Source: Alitta virens (lineage: Eukaryota; Annelida; Polychaeta; Phyllodocida; Nereididae). From it: a stretch of DNA of 64,000 nt. Location: the NCBI GenBank assembly GCA_932294295.1, contig OW028573.1:51926329-51990328 (forward strand). The letters run 5' to 3'. How positions within the stretch are numbered: the first letter of the stretch is position 1; the number at the start of each line of letters is the position of its first letter. This document shows positions 56,201 through 64,000 of the stretch, piece after piece. The notes under the pieces are model-generated. The model was given only the letters and a program-made list of their open reading frames with translations, had not been told where the DNA came from and ran no database searches. Both the position numbers and the translations under genes were made by a program.

Positions 56201-58585
56201 ACCCACCTGGCCTTTTCTCATGTATCTGCTTAAGTATACCACAAACTCGTGTGAGGTGTGAATATTCATTTCACTTGTGGTGAAGAACAATTTGTATGAA
56301 GTTTTATGCAGCAATTTTCGTGGTGAGCATTTTCGGTACTTATTAAGTAAGGAAATTCTCTGTACCCACAGACTGTCCCGAACTTCCTGCTCAACCTACT
56401 CTGTCTCTCACATGTTTTTCTTTGCCCAGTAGCAATAAGGTACTAAGTGAAAATACAGTTCAACTTAGGTATTTCTCTACAAAAACGCGATATTTTCTCT
56501 TTACCTATTATAGCCTATTAATCATGCAGACAATTGTATGGCTGTTCGAACTGTTTGCAACATTGTAGTTTGATTTGTTGTCCTTAAATTGACTTCAATC
56601 ACTCAAGCAAGGTAAACTGTAATTTCACACACCATTTTTGAACTGGATCTCTCTGCGCTCCCTTGCCTTCAACAGTAATCACTGCTTGAGCAAATAATAA
56701 TTTATGAGTCAGGACGCAGACCTGAAAATAGGATATTACACAAGTCTGAAATAGATTGACCACTTCTGTTTTTTAATGGCCTGTTATATTGTTTCGTTGA
56801 CCGAGATGTCTTTTTAATAATACTGTTAAGGCAAGTTCTGCACTTCTGTCATTTCCAACTAACTATTTTCCACTAGTTAAGTTGCTTCAATTTATCATAC
56901 GCCTATGACCAATTCGGTAAATATGAAGAAACTGTCAGCACTTTATATGTATAACACACCAAAGGTTATTAAAACCGCCATCAGATGACCACTCAGATCC
57001 ATGTTTGATCCCATGTAATTCCTATTAGCTCACTCATTGCCTTGTTCACCCAGTTCAATATCTTCCTTCCATTTTATCACTTATTCTCCTAAACCCCTTG
57101 GCCAATATCCTGGGTGTATATAAAGTGGCTGCATTTAGACTCGATCAAATCAAATCCTTGCATTGCTGGACCGTCCATCAGAACCCATGCCTAATGCCCA
57201 CGGGACCCTTGACCCAGGGTACAATGCTTTCACCCCAGCAAATATCTCATGTTTACCATTTGAAGAGTCATGGCCCAACAGCTGCACTAAATGTACCCTG
57301 TATATGCACAGTGAATTAAAACAACTGTAGTCCTTAGCCAAAATCTACCCGTGCCATCTCAGAATGTCTTACCACAAAAGATTAAGGTGAATGAAAATTT
57401 CTTGAGCAAAGGAAAGGAAGATGTTTTTATGATTTTGTTGGTATAAATAACTTGGATGGGACAAAAGAGTATTTTGTTTAATGTTTTTTTGTTTTTTTTC
57501 TAATTTATTTATTACAAATTAATCCTCTTGAGAAAATGAACTAAGAAATTAAATAGATAGTTCATAGTTAGGTCCTATCTATTACCAGCCTGTAATATGG
57601 AAAATATATGAAGAAAAAATTTATTATTATTCAGGTAATATGTTCAGTCAGTGTAATTAACATTTAACAATGAGCCTGTTTTATTAATAGTCGTCTACCA
57701 TCATTGAGTTTCTTCAGATGATTCAGTGTCATTGTTAGTGAGATATGTTCTCTATTATGGTGTGTCTGACATATTCTGGTGATACATGCGAAGCTCTGGT
57801 ACTAATGGAGTTAAATCTGGCTCTTCGTGATAATCATGAAATCCAATTAATGACACACATAAAAAAACGTCTAACCGCCACAAATCTTTATTATGCTTGA
57901 CTGAAACCAGAATAAAACTGTTTTAGTAGCATTTATTGTATTCTGTCCAACAGACCTTTACTGTTAGGAAATGTATAGTACTTATCTCTAGTAATAGCTT
58001 TTTTTCTGAGACTTGCTATAATTAGCACACATATTTAGCTACACAATAATCGATAACTCATTTATTGCGTGTCTTTGATAAGCCCCTATATTGTTAATGC
58101 AACGGAGATTTGTACTTTCACAGTAATTTATTTTTATTTTTTTGTCGTTTCGTTTTGGCCTGGGTCATACAGGTGCATTTCAATAAAAGGGACTTATTTG
58201 GCCCCAATCCTGTACATAATGTCTCAAACAATTCCCTATCTCATATTGCTTGAGTTTCCTAAAAATCTACAAATCTACACCAGAGATGATGAAAGCCATA
58301 CTGCCTAAAACACAATTGCTTGCACAAGAACCAAATTCTCTAAATAAGACATAAATGAACACGCAAAACAGAAAGTTATGTAATTCTGAAAATACCAGTG
58401 GTACATGAATAATGATGAAAAAAGATTATTTTATTAGAATTCTTAGAATTTCTATCATTTATTTACTGATGACTCTCTGATTATTAAGCTTAGTATTTGA
58501 GCATAATAAGAAGGATTGCAATATAATTGTGACCCGCCTCTTTGTTAATTTCTAACTATTCTATTTGCGTTCATCTCCTTTTCAT
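53294..58585. other. Long non-coding stretch
   Basis: No gene, RNA gene or mobile element recognised. Short frames only, several in C-runs. Confidence 0.4.
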
Positions 58586-58733
58586 AATATTGTCTAATTT
58601 AAATGCTTTTTGTCTTTATTTTCAGACTCCATGACACGGGGAGGATGGATGCGAGTGACAATATTGTCTAATTTAAATGCTTTTTGTCTTTATTTTCAGA
58701 CTCCATGACACGGGGAGGATGGATGCGAGTGAC
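58586..58733 (+). repeat. 74-bp perfect tandem duplication
   Basis: Two identical 74-bp units, 58586-58659 and 58660-58733. Each contains a splice-acceptor-like TTTATTTTCAG followed by ACTCCATGACACGG. The duplication is either very recent or an assembly artefact. Confidence 0.9.
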
Positions 58734-58799
58734 AGCAATTGAATTATGACACTGTTTGCAATTGTGACAAAAATGTTAGCTTTAGAAATGTTGTTGCAC

Positions 58800-59200
58800 A
58801 TGGCCTGCATGAGTGAAACTGAGTGGGCATCATGACGTCAGGAAAAAGGCATAAATTGTACATCACTGACATTATAGTCATATATCTCCTGTCAGTATGG
58901 ATGCCATTTGAAGTGCATCCAGCCATCAGTAAGATAGCAAAAGTACAAAATACTGACATTGTAAATTAATATATATAAGTACTTGTCAGTAAATCCTAAA
59001 AAAAATTCTCCTGACTGTCAGTAAGGATAAAGTTTCATCAGCATCCTCACCTTAGCAAGAAAGCCTGTTTTGGACCCTACTTACATTTGTGAAACTGCTG
59101 CTCAGTCTGAGAATGTCATTAAGAGTCATTAAAGGTGTCCTCCTGACTGTCAGTATGGACGATATTTTATAAGCATCCGGACGTCAGGTAAGTGACAAAA
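58800..59200 (+). repeat. Degenerate tandem units with CTGACTGTCAGTATGGA / GCATCC core
   Basis: Three to four degenerate copies of a unit with CTCCTGACTGTCAGTA, GCATCC and GACGTCAGG-like blocks occur near 58830, 58880, 59010 and 59140. Individual units can form short imperfect hairpins. Confidence 0.5.
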
Positions 59201-60424
59201 AGTAAAGCATTCCAAAACTATGTCCCGGTTTTTATATGGATTTTTTCGTACCTCCCACATTTATGAGTAATAATACTGAACGTTCAAAAATATATGTTTG
59301 TATTGATTCGACGGGCAAAGCAATCGGTTTTAATTGATTAAAGTTAAAAATAATGATTTAAAAAAATTGATTTGGCAGTGTGAAAAGTTATTATGCAGCC
59401 ATTCGTTATTGCTTCTGATTTAAAACAGAATCTGTTAGGGCAAAGAAAATTTATATATACAAATGTGTTGATCACATAAAGTTTCCCAATTTTATGGGAC
59501 TAACACGGTGAAATTGTAGTTTGACTAAACATACCAGATAAATGAAAAATATAAGGAATCTGCCTGTTCAAATTCTTTGATATGTGTGGCCAGATGGCTT
59601 GACCATCTTTAATCCCATCAGATGCGGCTTAAGTAAAAGCAGAGGATGGATCCAAAAAGATACCACAGGGCTACCAGTCAACAAAAACAGTAAGGAAAAT
59701 AAATGCCTTTGTGTAAAAAGCATCTAAAATAGGATTTCTACCCATATTTCGGACCAACGAGATGGGGACCTATACTCTATCGTATGGATGGTTTTAGAAT
59801 AAAACTTTGAAATGAACTGCAGGGACTGATGAATCGGTCTAGGCATCATCAATATTGGCAAGCAGTGTATGAACTAACAGCCAGTGAACTAATTATGGAC
59901 ATTCTTTGCTACAGTTTACCTAGTTAAACAAAATGATTGGTTAAATTATGTAGCTGATAGGCTGAGTATAGACTTTAATAAATCTTCTCTTAAAAATGCA
60001 ATAGAAATGGATTCATAATTTTTAGTTTAGCCAAATTTTCTGAATTGCCTGCTTGTCAGAACAAGAATTGCGTAAACTCAGCATATGAACATCTAATTAC
60101 TGTGTAATTTCATTGTTAGACCTTTAATACCATAAGCTGTGAAGTGACGACACACAGTGTATAGGGACCATGTCACTATGGGCTGTGAAAAATAAAGCTA
60201 TTTTTAGGAAATCACGGTCAAGATAACAGCACACCTGAGTTTTCTTTGCTGTGGCACAGGCAACTTTTTTTGAATAATCTTATATTGTCATTTTAACCCC
60301 TTGAGCAAGTTACGTTATTGTAATAGATGTAAAATGATTCTTTCATACTTGCCTCTGCATTGGCAATAATTATTTTCGAATCAACTGGTTAACTACTACT
60401 ATATTACTGATATATACTACTCTA
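59201..60424. other. Unassigned sequence
   Basis: No gene or repeat recognised. Confidence 0.4.
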
Positions 60425-60684
60425 TACTACTACTATGCTACTACTATGCTTCTACTATGCTACTACTATACTACTACTACTACCACTACCACTACTACAA
60501 CCACTACTACTACTACTACCACTACTACCACTACTACCACTACTACTACTGCTACTTCTACTACTACTACTACTAATACTAATACTACTAATACTACTAA
60601 TACTACTAATACTACTAATACTACTTATACTACTAATACTACTAATACTACTAATACTACTAATACTACTAATACTACTAGCTG
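60425..60684 (+). repeat. Trinucleotide (ACT/ACC/AAT) satellite
   Basis: About 260 bp of ACT-type triplets grading into ACTAAT hexamers. All long frames over it (poly-Thr, poly-Leu, poly-Ser) are artefacts. Confidence 0.95.
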
Positions 60685-63600
60685 TTATCAACTGTGAACA
60701 AAGTGCAATGGAAGTACGTCATTTCTCACAATGTAACGTCGCCACAGTTGTGTCTACTGCAGTTCCAGTGGAATTGTCTCGGAGTCTGCCAGATCCGTCT
60801 GACCTTAACAATTTTATTTCTAAATTTCCTGACTCAATTTGCGCCTTTTAATTTCAGAGAAAAAAAAACATCCTGTCTGACTATTTTTACTTGAAAAAGA
60901 CCACGATTTCTCGTCTTTAGGATTTAGTTTTGAAAAATTATGTCGTCTTTGATATTAAACCGTGTGACAATGTAAATTTACTGGAATAAAAAAGGATGGC
61001 AGTTTTGGGTGCTAAAGTTTGTCTTTTGATCAATGAATTTACATGTTTATTCAACTGATTTAAGTTGACACTGCGTACAGAACCTGAAGCACTTATTATT
61101 CCTTCTTATTTAATTACGAGAAAAACTTGTTGAGTCAACATTTTAGGAAAGAAATTTGAAGGTTAAATGAAGGACTGTGCGCACCCAGAGGATTGGCTGA
61201 CATTTGCAGAGGCGGGACTTCAAATAACACATGAAAGGTGAATTTTACGCTTTTTTGGATTTCAAAGCATACGTTGTAGTAGGGTCACTTTTTTTCTACA
61301 TGCGTTTTTATTATAACGGTATTTGTTCATGCTTATCTATACAATCTTTATGAGCAATGCCTGTTGCTAAATAAACCCTTCCTTCGTGTTCTAAAAACAG
61401 TAGCATGGCCATGCTCTATGAGGCCCTTTGACATCAAACAGGGCGCAATGATGTGACCGTATAGTGCCTTTCTTAGGAAATGTGTTCATTTAGAGCAGTC
61501 GACTGAGATGGTCTGGCAATTCTTTTAAGATCGATTGCAGAGAGATAGAAGGAGCGATGGGTCCAGCAAATGGCCGCCCTTTGAGGCCCTTGCTGTAAAT
61601 AGTCGAGGAATCCTCGTGGCAGAGATAAAGTGGCCCACTCAGCCGTAATGAGCTGCTCAGGAAAACAACAGTGACCACTTACTTAGGGCTCTAGAACATT
61701 GTCTTTACCTTTCAATCGACTCCTCTCTTCTGGGTCACTTATCAATATCCGGGCTTTATTGCAACTGGCAAGCTCTCTACGACATTCATCATCATTACAC
61801 TCTGCGTGCATTTGCTCAATGGACATTTTGCTTGTATCAAATAAACTATCTTGTCAGTGTGCCTTATTGGACCACTAACAGCTAATAAGAACCAGGCTCC
61901 AATACTACAAAGCCAATTGCAATTGCATGTAGGTTTACAATTAAATTAGCACTGGAAATAGGTCGGATGGGACAGGGTACTATCACTTTGGAAGATGGAT
62001 GAACCCAGACTTAAACCCTGAAGCCATTATCTCCTAAGATGCTACGCACTGTACTGCCCAATGTCCATACACCTTCATTGTAAATCTCCTACAATGTACT
62101 ATATACACTGTACTAACTTTACCAGGCATCCTTGTATGATGTCCCTGCATATAAAAGACTGTTGTCACCCTTGCCAGCAATATTCATGAACCATACACCC
62201 AGATCAAAGCCTCATCCCACAGACTCTATGAACAAGGCTGGTTGCCTCTTGTTACTTAATTAGTGGCTTATTCTCTCCTATCTCCCCTGCTTTCAACAGT
62301 TTTTCATTTATTTAGTGAGACTGCACATTATGTGCTGCGGAGAGGCTCTGTAATTTGTTTGGATAATTCGCAGTCATCTACGTGTTCGTCCAGCATGTAC
62401 CAGTCCATGCGCAAGCATGCCTTAATGTAAATGAATCCTTGTGTTTAAACAACAATGATATATTGGCTACATTACTATTTGATGCTCTCCAATCTCCATC
62501 CAACACTCTGCATATTAATGTGGAAGTTCAACTGTCCACGTACATTTTAGGACATTAGGTCATCTCAAACAATGTAGACAGTTGATGAGGCAGGTCTGAT
62601 AAGTCATCAGTCAGTTAGTTACTATAAGTTTATATTGTGATGATTATTTTTTACTCCGATGTGTCAATTGTGGATTTTCACGGAAGGTTCTCTGTATTTC
62701 CGTCAGGTGGCTGAAACAGAATACTGCAATTCTATTGGCTGAAAAAGTTCCCGCCCTTGGCTGTGATTGGCTGAAGCAGAGTGCATCCTAGCAGCAGTAT
62801 TTTTAGTGCATTTTAATGTATATTTGACACTTTATAATTTAGTTGATGTTTTGCTGAGAAAGTTATATTTATGGAATCAGTTAGTTATTACCTACTGTGT
62901 CGGAAAAGCAAAATGAGTAATAAGAGGAGAGGAAAGACTTATGTCCTGCTGAATTCAGGGCTGTTCAGTGAAAAGACTCTACTGGTGACAACACAACTCA
63001 TGTCTTATGTTCAGTCGTTTGCAAGCTAGACTAAGCTAGACCACAACTTAAACAACCCACTCCCTGCCACTAATCCACTAATATTCCAATTAGACTAAAA
63101 TATTAACTTTTAAGAAAGTTCTGAGGCCACATAATGACTGCATTTAATTGCAGGGCAAGTGTGTAAGTTGTAACACAAGTGGCTTCGAGTGGCTATGGAT
63201 GACTACATAGTCGTTGATTATTTATGAGTGGCATTGTGTGTATTAATGTAGTTGTCGTCACAACCATGTACCTATTTTAGTTTCCCTTGATCCCTTATTA
63301 TTCCTGTGCTGTGGTATTTTCTATCTTTCATCAGTCTATTTTACTCTCTTCCCTGGAATTAACCTGGCAGGCCATCTATATTGCGGGGCTGAACCTAACT
63401 CAAAATTGCTCCATAATAATGTCACTGTGTGAGAAGGAGCCAATTGAGTCTGGTTCAAAAGGTGACATATTATCTGAAATAGAAAACCGGCAAGTCCAGA
63501 AATAGGATCACAAACCATGAATCATTTTTGAAAACCCACAAGACCGACATCTGCTCTGTATCATCATCAGCACGATGCCTCAGTCAGCCTAACTCTGATA

Positions 63601-64000
63601 TATACTCAAGATCAATAAAGGAGGCTAAAACAACGCCTTGCTTCTGTTTTCCTAATTCAATCATCTAAAGGGCACAGATTGGGGTGGTTTTGCATGTACC
63701 AGTCCTTGTAGAGCCGCTTCAAAGTGCTCGGACTAAATGCATGGGTCATAAAAGCTGGTGGAAACCTCAAAATACCCGCAGACCAGTGATATCATCTGCT
63801 CCTTGGTCCACAAAAGAAAGAGCTGGGACACAAGACCTTATCGTGCCTCATAGAGCCGTCGGTTTCTGGAAATAATGAGACGCTGGAGGTTTTTTCTTCT
63901 GCCTAAAGTGCAAGGTTTAACACCACCACCTTGTATCATCCCTTTGGATGTTTCTGCGTGCAAACAGAGCAGTCTCTTGTCTTTTTTGCTGGTGACCTAT
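60685..64000. other. Non-coding stretch to the window end
   Basis: No supported gene. A promoter-like cluster is noted separately at 62734-62770. A 53-codon frame follows it at 62871-63029 with no recognisable features. Confidence 0.4.
62734..62770. promoter_or_regulatory. E2F site flanked by two inverted CCAAT boxes
   Basis: ATTGG (62734-62738), TTCCCGCCC (62748-62756) and ATTGG (62766-62770) lie within 37 bp. Both ATTGG sites are followed by CTGAA. CCAAT-E2F-CCAAT spacing of this kind is typical of cell-cycle promoters, but no gene is visible next to it. Confidence 0.35.

Noticed and set aside
60435..60851. Leucine/isoleucine-, threonine- or serine-rich open frames
   Set aside because: Artefacts of the trinucleotide satellite; open in three frames at once.

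Overview
This is a nuclear window from an animal, most likely a marine invertebrate: genes have introns with GT-AG and some GC-AG sites, a tRNA-derived SINE occurs about a dozen times, the cut-and-paste DNA transposons belong to animal-type families, and a metazoan histone-type mRNA 3' end is present. I cannot name the species. Host genes are sparse. Only two are supported: a small single-pass membrane protein with a PPPY tail (18136-19029, +) and the last coding exon of a secreted cysteine peptide precursor (41420-41628, -). Most of the remaining recognisable content is mobile DNA.

Region 1 (1-17 kb) is a nest of DNA transposons. Element A (about 1130-11550) carries a broken minus-strand transposase-like gene (DFAENY / TDGPSSQFKNKF / HGKGP motifs). 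The gene ends in tandemly duplicated 90-nt exons joined by GC-AG introns and a C-terminal PHD finger. It is broken by a frameshift and by a SINE with a 14-bp target duplication. A 4.26-kb hAT element (3032-7292, 6-bp duplication ctagaa) sits inside A, and its transposase reads through except for one TAG. Further right are a P/THAP9-like transposase relic (11.9-12.9 kb), a ZMYM1-like hAT relic (14.0-14.8 kb) and a short deletion derivative of element A (16.18-17.06 kb).

Region 2 (18-34 kb) holds the membrane-protein gene, two non-autonomous DNA elements (19867-20639 and 21240-22907), SINEs and unassigned sequence.

Region 3 (34.3-41.4 kb) is the most interesting part: two head-to-tail PIF/Harbinger elements sharing one TAA target site. 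The right-hand element is autonomous and looks intact. It has two convergent genes, a Myb/MADF-like protein with a linker-histone-like SPxK tail and a HARBI1-type DDE transposase. Each gene has a near or perfect octamer, a TATA box and a CATTC start element upstream. Each has a perfect replication-dependent histone stem-loop plus a purine-rich downstream element 20-25 nt after its stop. I infer that both genes use histone-style, S-phase-linked, non-polyadenylated mRNA production. Between them lies a long inverted repeat built from a 15-nt unit. The element landed about 31 bp past the stop codon of the peptide-precursor exon.

Region 4 (41.6-64 kb) is largely intergenic or intronic: two SINEs, a few dispersed or tandem repeats, a trinucleotide satellite and one E2F/CCAAT cluster, with no gene I can support.
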